Shown piece after piece: positions 14,515 to 23,531 of a stretch of DNA of 64,000 bases (position 1 is its first letter; every line of letters begins with the position of its first letter). This DNA comes from Weizmannia acidilactici. Lineage in GTDB: Bacteria > Bacillota > Bacilli > Bacillales > Bacillaceae_C. The stretch spans positions 40,772 to 104,771 of the forward strand of contig NZ_BKZR01000006.1 of the NCBI RefSeq assembly GCF_008974225.1, in the 5' to 3' direction. The notes below the pieces were generated by a model that was not told where the DNA came from, did no database searches, and saw nothing but the letters and a program-made list of their open reading frames with translations. Made by a program: the position numbers and the translations under genes.

Positions 14515-16332
14515 TCAGCCAAGCAAGCTTTCCATTTCATTTAATTTTTCTTCAAACACTTTTAAAGCATCTTCAATCGGCTGGGAGGACGTCATATCGA
14601 CGCCTGCTTTCCTCAGCACTTCGATCGGGTAATCCGAGCTGCCGGCGCTTAAATAGCCGATATAGCGTTTGACGGCCGGTCCGCCTTCTTCCAAAATTTG
14701 CTTGCTCAAAGCGGTTGCCGCGCTGAAGCCCGTCGCATACTGGTAAACATAATAATTGTAATAAAAATGCGGGATGCGCGCCCATTCAAGCCCGATTTCT
14801 TTATCGATCACAATATCCTTTTCGCCGAAATATTTTTGGTTCAGCTTATAATATTCGTTTGTTAAAAGTTCCACCGTCAGCGCTTCACCGTGCTGCGCTT
14901 TTTGGTGGATCAAATGTTCAAACTCGGCAAACATTGTCTGGCGGAAAACGGTGCCTCGGAAGCCTTCCAGATAATGGTTCAGCAAATAAATGCGCTGTTT
15001 CTCGTCTTTGATCGTTTTTAACAAATAATCGTTCAAAAGCGCTTCGTTGCATGTCGAAGCCACTTCCGCCACGAAAATGGAATAATCCCCGTAAGGATAC
15101 GGCTGGTTTTTCCTTGTATAGTAGCTGTGAACGCTGTGGCCGAGTTCGTGTGCAAGTGTGAAAACATTGTCAATATTATCCTGCCAATTCAGCAAAATAT
15201 ACGGATTTGTGCCGTATGCGCCCGATGAATAGGCGCCGCTCCGTTTCCCTTTGTTTTCCACAACATCGATCCAACGGTTTTCAAACGCCTGTTTTAAAAT
15301 GTCCTGGTATTCTTTGCCGAGCGGATGCAGGCCTTCAAGCACGATTTCTTTCGCCTTTTCGTAGGTGACTTCCATATCGACATCCTGGACAAGCGGTGTG
15401 TAAAGATCATACATATGCAGCTCATCAAGTTTCAGTACTTTTTTCCGCAAAGCAACATACCGCTGCAACAGGCCCAAATGCTGATTGACCGTTTCCACCA
15501 GCTGGTCATAGACTTTTTCCGGAATATGGTTAGCCGACAATGCTGCTTGGCGCGCCGAATCATAATGGCGGATTTGGGCGACGACGTTGTTCTTTTTCAC
15601 CTGGCCGCCGAGGGTGCTTGCGAATGTGTTCGTGAACTGCCCGTATATGGCATATAATTTTTGGAACGCCTCTTTGCGGACACGCCGGTCTTTGCTTTCC
15701 AATAACCGCGTATAGCGGCCGTGCGTAATTTGCACTTCGTTGCCGTTTTCATCTATAACTGTCGGAAACTGCAGATCGGCATTGTTCAGCATGCCGAAAG
15801 TTGTACTTGACGTATTTAATACTTCCGACATCTGGGCAAGCAGCGCCTCTTCTTCTTTGGATAATATATACGGGCGCATTTCATTGATTTCTTCCAAAGC
15901 ATGTTTATATAACTTCAGCGGTTCGTATGTTTCCAGGAAGTTGTTCAATTTTGCTACGTCGATTGACAGGATTTCCGGCACGATAAACGCAAAAGCACTG
16001 CCAACCTGGGCAGCAAGGCTTTTCGCTTTGCTGTCCATCCCTTGGTAAAAGGCATTGGTTGTGTCCTGGTCATAGCGCATATGCGCATATGTATACAGTT
16101 TTCCGAACCTTTCCGTCACTTCATCCTGGAATTTTAAGGCGGCATAAAGCTGCTCGGCGCTTTCCCCGAGTTTTCCCTGGAACGAAGAGGCCCCTTCCAG
16201 CTTTTCTTTTACTGCTTCGTATTCTTTATTCCAATCTTCATCCGTAGGGAAAATATCTTCCAGCTTCCAAGTCAGTTTTTCCGGGACTTCATTCCGGCTT
16301 GGCAAGGTATGCACTTTATTCCCGTTTACCAT
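14515..16332 (-). CDS. pepF: Oligoendopeptidase F (M3B)
   Basis: A 605-residue zinc metallopeptidase. The active-site HExxH appears as TLAHELGHSVHSYYT near residue 390, with the third ligand Glu in the following helix (FVAEVASTCNEALLND). It degrades short cytoplasmic peptides, probably including those imported by the Opp system encoded 3 kb further on. ATG 16332 has GGAGG 7 bases upstream; a TTG one codon earlier is less likely. Length is normal for the family. The order pepF-coiA-mecA-spx is the same as in B. subtilis. Confidence 0.95.
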   Translation of the reverse strand: MVNGNKVHTLPSRNEVPEKLTWKLEDIFPTDEDWNKEYEAVKEKLEGASSFQGKLGESAEQLYAALKFQDEVTERFGKLYTYAHMRYDQDTTNAFYQGMDSKAKSLAAQVGSAFAFIVPEILSIDVAKLNNFLETYEPLKLYKHALEEINEMRPYILSKEEEALLAQMSEVLNTSSTTFGMLNNADLQFPTVIDENGNEVQITHGRYTRLLESKDRRVRKEAFQKLYAIYGQFTNTFASTLGGQVKKNNVVAQIRHYDSARQAALSANHIPEKVYDQLVETVNQHLGLLQRYVALRKKVLKLDELHMYDLYTPLVQDVDMEVTYEKAKEIVLEGLHPLGKEYQDILKQAFENRWIDVVENKGKRSGAYSSGAYGTNPYILLNWQDNIDNVFTLAHELGHSVHSYYTRKNQPYPYGDYSIFVAEVASTCNEALLNDYLLKTIKDEKQRIYLLNHYLEGFRGTVFRQTMFAEFEHLIHQKAQHGEALTVELLTNEYYKLNQKYFGEKDIVIDKEIGLEWARIPHFYYNYYVYQYATGFSAATALSKQILEEGGPAVKRYIGYLSAGSSDYPIEVLRKAGVDMTSSQPIEDALKVFEEKLNEMESLLG

Positions 16333-16413
16333 CAATTTTCCTCCATTCTTCTCAAAAAATTCCTTCTTTTTTCATTCTAACGTACAGCGCACAATCCCGC
16401 TACTGATCTGTCT

Positions 16414-17628
16414 TCATAAAATGGGCGGGAGCCGTAAAGTTATATTATGCTCCATCCCGTCCAGTTCTTCCATATTTTTTGGAAAGCAGATGTTTTTATT
16501 CATCATATATTTCGTTTTTCCGGCTTCTTCCCAATATCCCAGCCGGGTCAGCGTCTGCGCATATTCAAACAGCATCACTTTAACGACATTTTTCTCGTGT
16601 ACAAACGGGGTTTTTCGCAGTTCAATTTCTTTTTTTCCGACCCGCCTGAAAAATAACGAAACCATTTCATCCAGCGAAACACATGCTTTTTGCATTATGG
16701 CACTGGAAAAATCTTTCCAAACATAAAACTGCCATACAACCGGATGCTGTTTGCAAATGGCCATCTGTTTCAGCGGCAGTCCGATAAAGGACGGCAAAAA
16801 TAGCGGGTGCAGCCCGGATTCATACACCTGGCGTAAAAAAGGATCTAGAAATGCTTTTCCGAACTGGACCTTCATCCGTATCCAGTTCCGCCTCTCCGAA
16901 AACCAGTCAACCAAAGAAAGCGGAAACGTTTTGGTGTGAAATTGCACATCAGTAAAAGGAAATGCAAAGGAAGACAGTGGTTTTTCATCATAAAGGGCAT
17001 GAAATCTTCTGGAAGAGGCCGGGACCATGCGGAATAACATACAGAGGGCTTGCTTTTTAGGAAAGTAACTGAATAAATAGAAATAATGTTTACGAATGTA
17101 TCTTAAAAAATATAATTGGAAGTCCGTGCAAGTAAAAACATCCGGCCCTTTTCCAGCTTCTTTCCGGCAAGGGTAGCCGCCCAATATCCATACGGGCAGG
17201 ATGTTCAGGCTTTTGTACCCTTCCGTCCGTTTCATGATCTGCCTGAACGGGATCGGGGAGCATTGGTATTCGACGGCAAACAGCTGCCCGTTTTTTCGGA
17301 CAAGCAGATCGGCCCTTTGCTGAATGGACGGGATATATTGTTCAAGGGTAACCTCCAGGTCCTGCCCCTTCAGCCATAAATATAAATCTTTCTTGCCCTG
17401 TAAATGCATTGGGCTCTCAGGTTCGGAAGAATTAACACAATCGGAATGGCGGTAGTGGGAAAAATGGGGGGTGATTTGGTTACCGATCTTTAAAATAAGG
17501 GGTTCGCGGCAGTCCCGGCAATAAAAGGTGTTAGAGGCTCTCAAATTTTGAAGTTCATTCCTTGTAAAGCGTTTTGTCAGCATAACCAGCTCCCCCCGCT
17601 GATTCAGCGCAGAAAGCAACGGCATCAT
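16414..17628 (-). CDS. coiA: Competence protein CoiA
   Basis: A 404-residue protein. The N-terminal Cys/His cluster FYCRDC...HFSHYRHSDC (residues about 36-64) probably binds zinc. A nuclease-like core follows, with RADLLVRKNGQLFAVEYQCS holding the D...ExQ pattern of restriction-endonuclease folds. CoiA is needed for recombination of incoming DNA during transformation. Start: the ATG codons at 17628 and 17625 lie 0 and 3 bases after GGAG; the exact start is uncertain. Its frame is intact, which with comK and addAB in the window suggests the competence pathway is retained. Confidence 0.9.
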   Translation of the reverse strand: MMPLLSALNQRGELVMLTKRFTRNELQNLRASNTFYCRDCREPLILKIGNQITPHFSHYRHSDCVNSSEPESPMHLQGKKDLYLWLKGQDLEVTLEQYIPSIQQRADLLVRKNGQLFAVEYQCSPIPFRQIMKRTEGYKSLNILPVWILGGYPCRKEAGKGPDVFTCTDFQLYFLRYIRKHYFYLFSYFPKKQALCMLFRMVPASSRRFHALYDEKPLSSFAFPFTDVQFHTKTFPLSLVDWFSERRNWIRMKVQFGKAFLDPFLRQVYESGLHPLFLPSFIGLPLKQMAICKQHPVVWQFYVWKDFSSAIMQKACVSLDEMVSLFFRRVGKKEIELRKTPFVHEKNVVKVMLFEYAQTLTRLGYWEEAGKTKYMMNKNICFPKNMEELDGMEHNITLRLPPIL

Positions 17629-17701
17629 CTCCTTTTTAATTCAAATTCTCCGTCAAGGCTGAAAATCCTTCTTTTTATTTTTCGGGGCAAACTGGCTGCA
17701 C

Positions 17702-17731
17702 AAAAAAATCGATGCTTTGCCTGCATCGATC
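17702..17731 (-). terminator. Terminator of mecA
   Basis: ATCGATGC and GCATCGAT form an 8-bp stem, followed on the minus strand by TTTTTTT. It lies 10 bases after the mecA stop. Confidence 0.8.
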
Positions 17732-17740
17732 GTGTATCCA

Positions 17741-18400
17741 TTAAAAATACGAGTTTAATTTCGCGAATACATCTCTGTCAATAATTAAATTGCCGTACTC
17801 CTGCAACCGGTGGCTCGTGATGGATGCAATGTCGCAATATTCAAGCAGCTGGCTCAACATAAAATCATTCTCCTCTTCGCTTGCATCTTCCGGGAAAATA
17901 ACATGGAGATAGTATTTCCCTTCAAAGGAATACAGTTTTGTTTTGACACCTTCCATCCGGTAATTCTTCGACAAAGCAATCAAATCTTCAATGTCTTTGA
18001 AATACAGCACCTGCTCCAAAAGATCACTATCCGCAAACCCATGATGCAAGGAAGTATGGAAATTCTCGTCAAAAAATTCTTCAAGCTGTTCATTTACAGT
18101 AAAATCCTTCAATTTATCTTCCGGAATTGGCAGTTCAAAACGCTGCCCGTCTTTCGACAATTGGGCTTTCGTTACCAGCACTTCCAAGCCTTTTTCCAGC
18201 GCCTGCACTTGTATCCAAAGCGGGCCTTCAGGGTCGAACACCTCGTCTTCCGTATGGATCTCATCCATCATTTCCCAAAAAAGCTCCTCGCTTCTTTCCC
18301 GGTCATACCAGATTTCTTCACGATTAAACCCGCGTTTTTCTATATCAACATACGAAATATAAAACTTCACCGTGTTCTCATTGATTCTTTCAATTTCCAT
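17741..18400 (-). CDS. mecA: Adaptor protein MecA
   Basis: A 219-residue adaptor. The N-terminal substrate-binding part starts MEIERINENTVKFYISY; the C-terminal ClpC-binding part holds ALSKNYRMEGVKTKLYSFEG and CDIASITSHRLQEYGNLII. MecA binds ComK (also encoded here at 57491-58030) and other targets and hands them to ClpCP; it also helps assemble ClpC hexamers. ATG 18400 follows GGGAG by 9 bases. The linker is Glu/Asp-rich. It is monocistronic between its own terminator and spxA. Confidence 0.95.
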   Translation of the reverse strand: MEIERINENTVKFYISYVDIEKRGFNREEIWYDRERSEELFWEMMDEIHTEDEVFDPEGPLWIQVQALEKGLEVLVTKAQLSKDGQRFELPIPEDKLKDFTVNEQLEEFFDENFHTSLHHGFADSDLLEQVLYFKDIEDLIALSKNYRMEGVKTKLYSFEGKYYLHVIFPEDASEEENDFMLSQLLEYCDIASITSHRLQEYGNLIIDRDVFAKLNSYF

Positions 18401-18693
18401 ACAACAACTCTCCCTTCTATTAAGTGTTGTGAAGGGACTCGTTCCCCCATTCAGGCACATTTAGGTTACCTTGTACTTTTATTTTATGATAAAAGACAGG
18501 CGAATGGAAATAAAAAAACTTGTTTTTTTTAAATTCCACGCAGGCCTACCACTTAACATTTCACCGCTATTGTGCCCTGCATCTTTTTTGTATTGTAGCC
18601 GATTCCCCGGGGGAATTCAAGACAAAATTTTCTAAATATATATCCGCTTATTTACGAAATGATGACATAATTTCCCGTATTTTCCGCCCATAG

Positions 18694-18723
18694 AAAAAAA
18701 CCTTCCAAGCCGTACTTGGAAGG
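18694..18723 (-). terminator. Terminator of spxA
   Basis: CCTTCCAAG and CTTGGAAGG pair around a 5-base loop, followed on the minus strand by TTTTTTT. Confidence 0.85.
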
Positions 18724-18747
18724 GGCAGCAGGCGTACAGACACCCGG

Positions 18748-19143
18748 TTAATTGACAAGCTTTTGCGCTTCCCTGAGCTGGAAGGTGCGCACTTTCCGCG
18801 GGAGGAAACGCCGGATTTCATCTTCATTGTAACCCACTTGCAGGCGTTTTTCATCCACAATAATCGGCCTTCTCAGCAATCCCGGATTTTTCTGGATCAG
18901 TTTATACAACTCTTGAAGCGGAAGGGCATCCAAATCAACGTTCAGTTTTTGGAAAGTTTTCGAACGTGTGGAAATAATTTCGTCCGTCCCGTCTTCCGTC
19001 ATGCGCAAGATTCCTTTAATTTCATCGAATGTAAGCGGTTCGGAAAAAATATTGCGTTCTGTATACTCAATGTGGTTTTCTTCAAGCCAGTTCCGAGCTT
19101 TTCTACAAGATGTGCAACTAGGTGAAGTGTACAATGTTACCAT
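18748..19143 (-). CDS. spxA: Transcriptional regulator Spx
   Basis: A 131-residue ArsC-like regulator with the redox switch CTSC (Cys10, Cys13). Gly52, needed for binding the RNA polymerase alpha C-terminal domain, is present (EDGTDE), as is Arg92 (LLRRP). Spx activates thiol-stress genes when oxidised and blocks activators such as ComA-type regulators. Turnover by ClpXP uses SpxH, encoded at 12908-13762. GGAG lies 12 bases before the ATG, a long spacing. A long AT-rich region upstream (19150-19380) likely holds its promoters. Confidence 0.96.
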   Translation of the reverse strand: MVTLYTSPSCTSCRKARNWLEENHIEYTERNIFSEPLTFDEIKGILRMTEDGTDEIISTRSKTFQKLNVDLDALPLQELYKLIQKNPGLLRRPIIVDEKRLQVGYNEDEIRRFLPRKVRTFQLREAQKLVN

Positions 19144-19381
19144 CTATCATTCACACTCCTAAAAAATTATATTTTACATTTACAGCAAGATTATTAGATT
19201 AAAATTACTTTAATAAAACAATCTATATTATGTATTATACACGATTTCCGGGATATTGAATATATTTTTTTGAAAAATATATTTCGCAATTTTTCGGAGC
19301 GCATTAATCATTTTACATTACCCCTTTTAACCGTATTTAAACATTTTTTTCTTAAATTTCTATGAAAAATAGAAGGGAATT

Positions 19382-19418
19382 AAAAAAGAACGCACTTTCA
19401 AATAGCGTGCGTTCTTTT
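19382..19418 (-). terminator. Terminator of the opp operon
   Basis: A 12-bp stem (AAAAGAACGCAC with GTGCGTTCTTTT) is followed on the minus strand by T6. It lies 18 bases after the oppF stop. Confidence 0.85.
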
Positions 19419-19435
19419 GGCTTAATTGAGAATGG

Positions 19436-20377
19436 TCAGCCATTGTATGCTTTTTTGTACTGCTCCAATTCCCTTTCGGAGCAGTAAACAAAATGGTTTG
19501 GGGCGACTTCCCGCATTTTTACTTCTTCACCTGCACGATATTGGTGGACGGACGGGTCATAAATTTTCCGCTTCCGGGTACGCTCATAATCAGGATCAGG
19601 AAGCGGAATGGCGGATAGCAGCGATTGTGTATACGGGTGGAGCGGATGGTTGTACAAATCGTCGGCATCGGCCAGTTCCACCAATTTGCCGAAATACATG
19701 ACGCCGATCCGGTCGCTGATGTATTTGACCATCGATAAATCGTGGGCAATAAACAAATACGTCAGATTATGCTCTTTTTGCAATTTCTTCAATAGGTTGA
19801 CCACCTGGGCTTGGATCGACACGTCAAGCGCGGAAATCGGCTCATCGGCGATAATAAATTCCGGATTGACCGCAAGCGCTCTTGCAATACCGATCCGCTG
19901 CCGCTGCCCGCCGGAAAATTCGTGTGGATAACGGTTTGCATGTTCTTTGTTGAGGCCGACCGTTTCCAGAAGTTCATATACACGGTTCATCCGCTCTTCT
20001 TTCGATTTTGCAAGCCCGTGGATATCGATCCCTTCCGCAATGATATCCGCCACTTTCAGGCGCGGGTTGAGCGATGCGTACGGATCCTGGAAAATCATCT
20101 GCATTTTTTGGCGGAGCTGTTTCAACTCATTTTTGGACATTTTGCCGTGGACATTTTTCCCTTCGTACAATACTTCCCCGGCCGTTGCATTATACAGGCG
20201 GATGATTGTCCGTCCTGTTGTCGACTTGCCACATCCGGATTCCCCGACAAGCCCGAGCGTTTCTCCTTTGTAGATGTCGAAAGTGATGTCATCCACGGCC
20301 CGTACTTCATTTGCCTTTCCTACATTAAAATATTGTTTTAAATGTTTCACTTCAATCAGTTTTTCTTTTGTTGCCAT
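19436..20377 (-). CDS. oppF: Oligopeptide ABC transporter ATP-binding protein OppF
   Basis: A 313-residue ABC ATPase. Walker A is GESGCGKST, the Q loop is QMIFQDPYASLNPR, the signature is FSGGQRQRIGIARAL and Walker B is FIIADEPISALD. A C-terminal oligopeptide-transporter domain carries YDPSVHQY and ends near VYCSERELEQYKKAYNG. With OppD it powers peptide import. ATG 20377 starts one base after the oppD stop, with GGAGG inside the end of oppD, so translation is coupled. Last gene of oppABCDF. Confidence 0.95.
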   Translation of the reverse strand: MATKEKLIEVKHLKQYFNVGKANEVRAVDDITFDIYKGETLGLVGESGCGKSTTGRTIIRLYNATAGEVLYEGKNVHGKMSKNELKQLRQKMQMIFQDPYASLNPRLKVADIIAEGIDIHGLAKSKEERMNRVYELLETVGLNKEHANRYPHEFSGGQRQRIGIARALAVNPEFIIADEPISALDVSIQAQVVNLLKKLQKEHNLTYLFIAHDLSMVKYISDRIGVMYFGKLVELADADDLYNHPLHPYTQSLLSAIPLPDPDYERTRKRKIYDPSVHQYRAGEEVKMREVAPNHFVYCSERELEQYKKAYNG

Positions 20378-20378
20378 C

Positions 20379-21440
20379 TTACTTTTCCTCCTCAACCGGA
20401 GCCGGGCGCACAACACCCTTAAACTTATTCATCCTCTTTTTCACGGCTTCCGGCGGTTCCACTTTCGGGGCGTCCGGATGCAAAAGCCATGTCGCCGCAT
20501 AATGCGTATCGGAAACCTTAAACATCGGCGGTTCTTTTTCAAAATCAATCTTCATCGCAAACTTGTTCCTTGGCGCAAATGGATCTCCTTTAGGCGGGCG
20601 GAGCAAATCAGGGGGCGTGCCCGGGATAGCATATAGTTCCTCGTCTTTCACATCCAGGCTTGGCATGGAGCTGATTAACCCCCATGTATAAGGATGCTTC
20701 GGATTATAAAAAATTTCATCAACGGTGCCGATTTCAACAATTTTCCCGGCATACATGACCGCCACGCGATCGGCAACATTCGCCACAACGCCCAAATCAT
20801 GGGTAATGAAAATGATAGATGTTTCAATTTTCGACTGCAGGTCTTTCATTAGATCAAGAATTTGAGCCTGAATCGTAACGTCCAGCGCAGTTGTAGGTTC
20901 GTCCGCAATTAAAATTTTCGGATTACATGCAAGCGCAATCGCAATGACAACGCGCTGCCGCATTCCGCCGGAGAATTGGTGCGGATATTGTTTGAACCGT
21001 ACCTCCGCTTTCGGAATGCCGACCAGTTTTAAAAGCTCAATAGCGCGTTTTTTTGCCTCGCTTTTATGTAATTTCTGATGTTTTAACAACGGTTCCATGA
21101 TTTGCTTGCCGATCGTCATCGTCGGATTTAACGAAGTCATCGGATCCTGGAAAATCATTGAAATGTCTTTGCCGCGGATCGTCTGCATTTTTCGTTCGGA
21201 TGCTTTTACAATATCTATGCCGTTAAACAGGATTTCTCCCGATTTAATTTCAGAGTTATTCGGGGGCAGCAGCCGCATGATAGCTTTCGTTGTAACCGAT
21301 TTTCCCGAACCGGATTCCCCCACGATTGCCAATGTTTCACCTTTTTTTAAAGTAAAATTCACACCGCGGATCGCCTGTACTTCACCGGCAAAAGTGTGGA
21401 AAGAAATATTTAAATCTTTTACTTCCAATATATTTTCCAT
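20379..21440 (-). CDS. oppD: Oligopeptide ABC transporter ATP-binding protein OppD
   Basis: A 353-residue ABC ATPase. Walker A is GESGSGKS, the Q-loop region is MIFQDPMTSLNPT, the signature is FSGGMRQRVVIAIAL and Walker B is ILIADEPTTALD. The C-terminal extension includes the family's proline-rich IPGTPPDLLRPPKGDPFA. It is the first of two ATPases of the Opp importer. GAGGTGA precedes ATG 21440. It lies 23 bases after oppC and is tightly joined to oppF. Confidence 0.95.
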   Translation of the reverse strand: MENILEVKDLNISFHTFAGEVQAIRGVNFTLKKGETLAIVGESGSGKSVTTKAIMRLLPPNNSEIKSGEILFNGIDIVKASERKMQTIRGKDISMIFQDPMTSLNPTMTIGKQIMEPLLKHQKLHKSEAKKRAIELLKLVGIPKAEVRFKQYPHQFSGGMRQRVVIAIALACNPKILIADEPTTALDVTIQAQILDLMKDLQSKIETSIIFITHDLGVVANVADRVAVMYAGKIVEIGTVDEIFYNPKHPYTWGLISSMPSLDVKDEELYAIPGTPPDLLRPPKGDPFAPRNKFAMKIDFEKEPPMFKVSDTHYAATWLLHPDAPKVEPPEAVKKRMNKFKGVVRPAPVEEEK

Positions 21441-21463
21441 AAAAGGCTCACCTCGCTTCACCA

Positions 21464-22486
21464 TTAATCTCGCATTTTCGGATCAAATGCATCCCGTAAA
21501 CCATCACCCAATAGATTAAAGGCAATCAAAAGAATACAAATGACAGCCGCCGGAATCCACAATTGGAATGGCAAAAATTGGAACGTTTGATAACCGTCCT
21601 GGATCAATGTACCAAGGGATGCTTTCGGTGCCTGCAATCCAATCCCGATAAAACTTAAAAATGCTTCAAAGAAAATGGCAGTCGGAATCGTAAACATTGT
21701 ATTGATGATGATAACGCCGGCCAAATTTGGCAGCAAATGTTTGAATAAAATCCTTGTATTCGATGCGCCCAAAGTTTTTGCAGCCAATACATATTCCATA
21801 TTTTTCAATTTCAGCACCTGCCCGCGTACAACCCGAGACATGCCAAGCCAGCCGGTAGTAACCATTGCCACCGTGATCGACAAAATCCCCGGTGCAAAAA
21901 TGAGCAGCATGAGGATAACAACAATGAGGTTCGGTACCCCGTAAAGAATTTCAACAATCCGCTGCATCACATTATCGACCTGCCCGCCTTTATAGCCTGA
22001 AATTAAGCCGTAAGTTACCCCGATCACCATATCAATTAATGCGGCAAGAAAAGCGATATAAAGGGATACCCTTGTCCCTTGCCAAACCCTTGAAAACAGA
22101 TCACGGCCGAGCGAATCAGTGCCAAACCAGTAATAATCTTTAATATGCTTTTGTTCATAAACATTGACTTTTTTCCCTGCGATCTCCTGTGTTCCGTCAA
22201 AAATGCCAAGCTTTTCAATTCCTGGAATTCTTGGCGGCAGGTTGATCCGCGAAGAATCTTGGGTATAAGGATCATACTTAGAAAGTGACGGGCCGATTGC
22301 CGCCATGATAATGAGCAAAATCAGGATAATTAAACTCGCAATCGCCGCTTTATTTTTCCTTAGGCGCAGCCAAGCATCCTGCATAAAAGACAGCTGCGGC
22401 TTTTCAATCACATCCGCGTCTTCATGATTTACTTCAACAAGTTCAAACATATCTTTTGAAATCGTTTCATTGGTGCTTGTGCTCAT
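21464..22486 (-). CDS. oppC: Oligopeptide ABC transporter permease OppC
   Basis: A 340-residue inner-membrane permease. A hydrophilic N-terminal tail of about 50 residues is followed by a first helix (AAIASLIILILLIIMAAIG), an extracytoplasmic loop with HIKDYYWFGTDSLGRDLFSR, and the core helices with the coupling motif AAKTLGASNTRILFKHLLPN (EAA loop). It forms the peptide channel with OppB. Its ATG overlaps the oppB stop by 4 bases (ATGA). Confidence 0.95.
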   Translation of the reverse strand: MSTSTNETISKDMFELVEVNHEDADVIEKPQLSFMQDAWLRLRKNKAAIASLIILILLIIMAAIGPSLSKYDPYTQDSSRINLPPRIPGIEKLGIFDGTQEIAGKKVNVYEQKHIKDYYWFGTDSLGRDLFSRVWQGTRVSLYIAFLAALIDMVIGVTYGLISGYKGGQVDNVMQRIVEILYGVPNLIVVILMLLIFAPGILSITVAMVTTGWLGMSRVVRGQVLKLKNMEYVLAAKTLGASNTRILFKHLLPNLAGVIIINTMFTIPTAIFFEAFLSFIGIGLQAPKASLGTLIQDGYQTFQFLPFQLWIPAAVICILLIAFNLLGDGLRDAFDPKMRD

Positions 22487-23415
22487 GAATTATTCCCCCC
22501 GGCTAAACGAATTCTCGGGTCGATAATGCCATACAATATATCAACAATTAAAGTACATACGACCAAGACAAATGAGTAGAAAATTGTTGTACCCATAATA
22601 ATTGGGTAATCGTTCATTTGAATTGATTTTACAAATTGCTCCCCGATTCCCGGAATCGAAAAAATTTGCTCAATCACCATTGATCCCGTCAAAATGGCTG
22701 CGGTCGTAGGACCCAAAACAGTAATTAACGGAATTAAAGCATTTCGAAGCGCATGTTTAAAGGCAATATCACGATATGAATTTCCTTTCGCTTTTGCCAA
22801 AACAATATAATCCGAACTTAAAACATCAACCAGCTCTGTCCGGATAAACCGGGCAGCTGTAGCAACGGGACCAATAGCGAGAGCAATGGTAGGCAATATA
22901 GTTGAAGAAAAACCATCCCAGGATGCAACCGGCAACCATTGTAGTTTTACGCCTACAAAGTATTGCAAAGCTGCAGCAAATACAAACGAGGGAATTGAGA
23001 CTCCGAGGATCGCAATCAATGTACTGCCGTAGTCAATCCAGCTGTTTTGGAACATTGCCGCCAACATGCCCAATATAATTCCGATAAGCGTACCCAGGAT
23101 CATTGCCTGAATTCCCAGCTGTAAGGACGGACCCATCCGATTCAGAATGAGGTGCGTAACGGATTGGTTATCGAATTGGAATGAAATCCCGAGGTCACCT
23201 TGTGCCAGTTTTCCCATGTATTTTACATATTGGACAGGAACCGGATCATTGAGGCCATATTTTTCATTTAATATATGAATTTGTTCAGGAGAAAGTTTTT
23301 GCTGGTTTCGGAATGGCGTTCCCGGCAAAAATTTCATTAAAAAAAATGTAAAAGATGAAATCAAAAATAATGTGATCAAAAGGTAGATAATCCTTTGCGA
23401 GAGATACTTAACCAC
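22483..23415 (-). CDS. oppB: Oligopeptide ABC transporter permease OppB
   Basis: A 310-residue permease with about six helices. It starts MVKYLSQRIIYLLITLFLIS, and the EAA coupling loop reads LAKAKGNSYRDIAFKHALRN. It pairs with OppC to form the membrane pore for oligopeptides. GGAGG lies a few bases before the start. It is separated from oppA by 116 bases holding a hairpin, which probably lowers permease expression relative to the binding protein. Confidence 0.95.
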   Translation of the reverse strand: MVKYLSQRIIYLLITLFLISSFTFFLMKFLPGTPFRNQQKLSPEQIHILNEKYGLNDPVPVQYVKYMGKLAQGDLGISFQFDNQSVTHLILNRMGPSLQLGIQAMILGTLIGIILGMLAAMFQNSWIDYGSTLIAILGVSIPSFVFAAALQYFVGVKLQWLPVASWDGFSSTILPTIALAIGPVATAARFIRTELVDVLSSDYIVLAKAKGNSYRDIAFKHALRNALIPLITVLGPTTAAILTGSMVIEQIFSIPGIGEQFVKSIQMNDYPIIMGTTIFYSFVLVVCTLIVDILYGIIDPRIRLAGGNNS

Positions 23416-23477
23416 ACCGGCACCTCCTAATAAAATGATTTACAATTTTCTTACAAAACTTCTCTTAACGGTCAAAA

Positions 23478-23505
23478 GAGAGTATCCCTAAAAGGAAATA
23501 CTCTC
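23478..23505 (-). terminator. Intercistronic hairpin between oppA and oppB
   Basis: GAGAGTAT and ATACTCTC form an 8-bp stem that can extend inward (TTTCC / GGGAT region, imperfect). The minus-strand tail is TCTCTTTTGA, so it is a partial terminator or mRNA stabiliser. Such elements commonly keep oppA transcripts in excess. Confidence 0.55.
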
Positions 23506-23531
23506 CTTCGCCAATCAAACCTGATTTAAAA

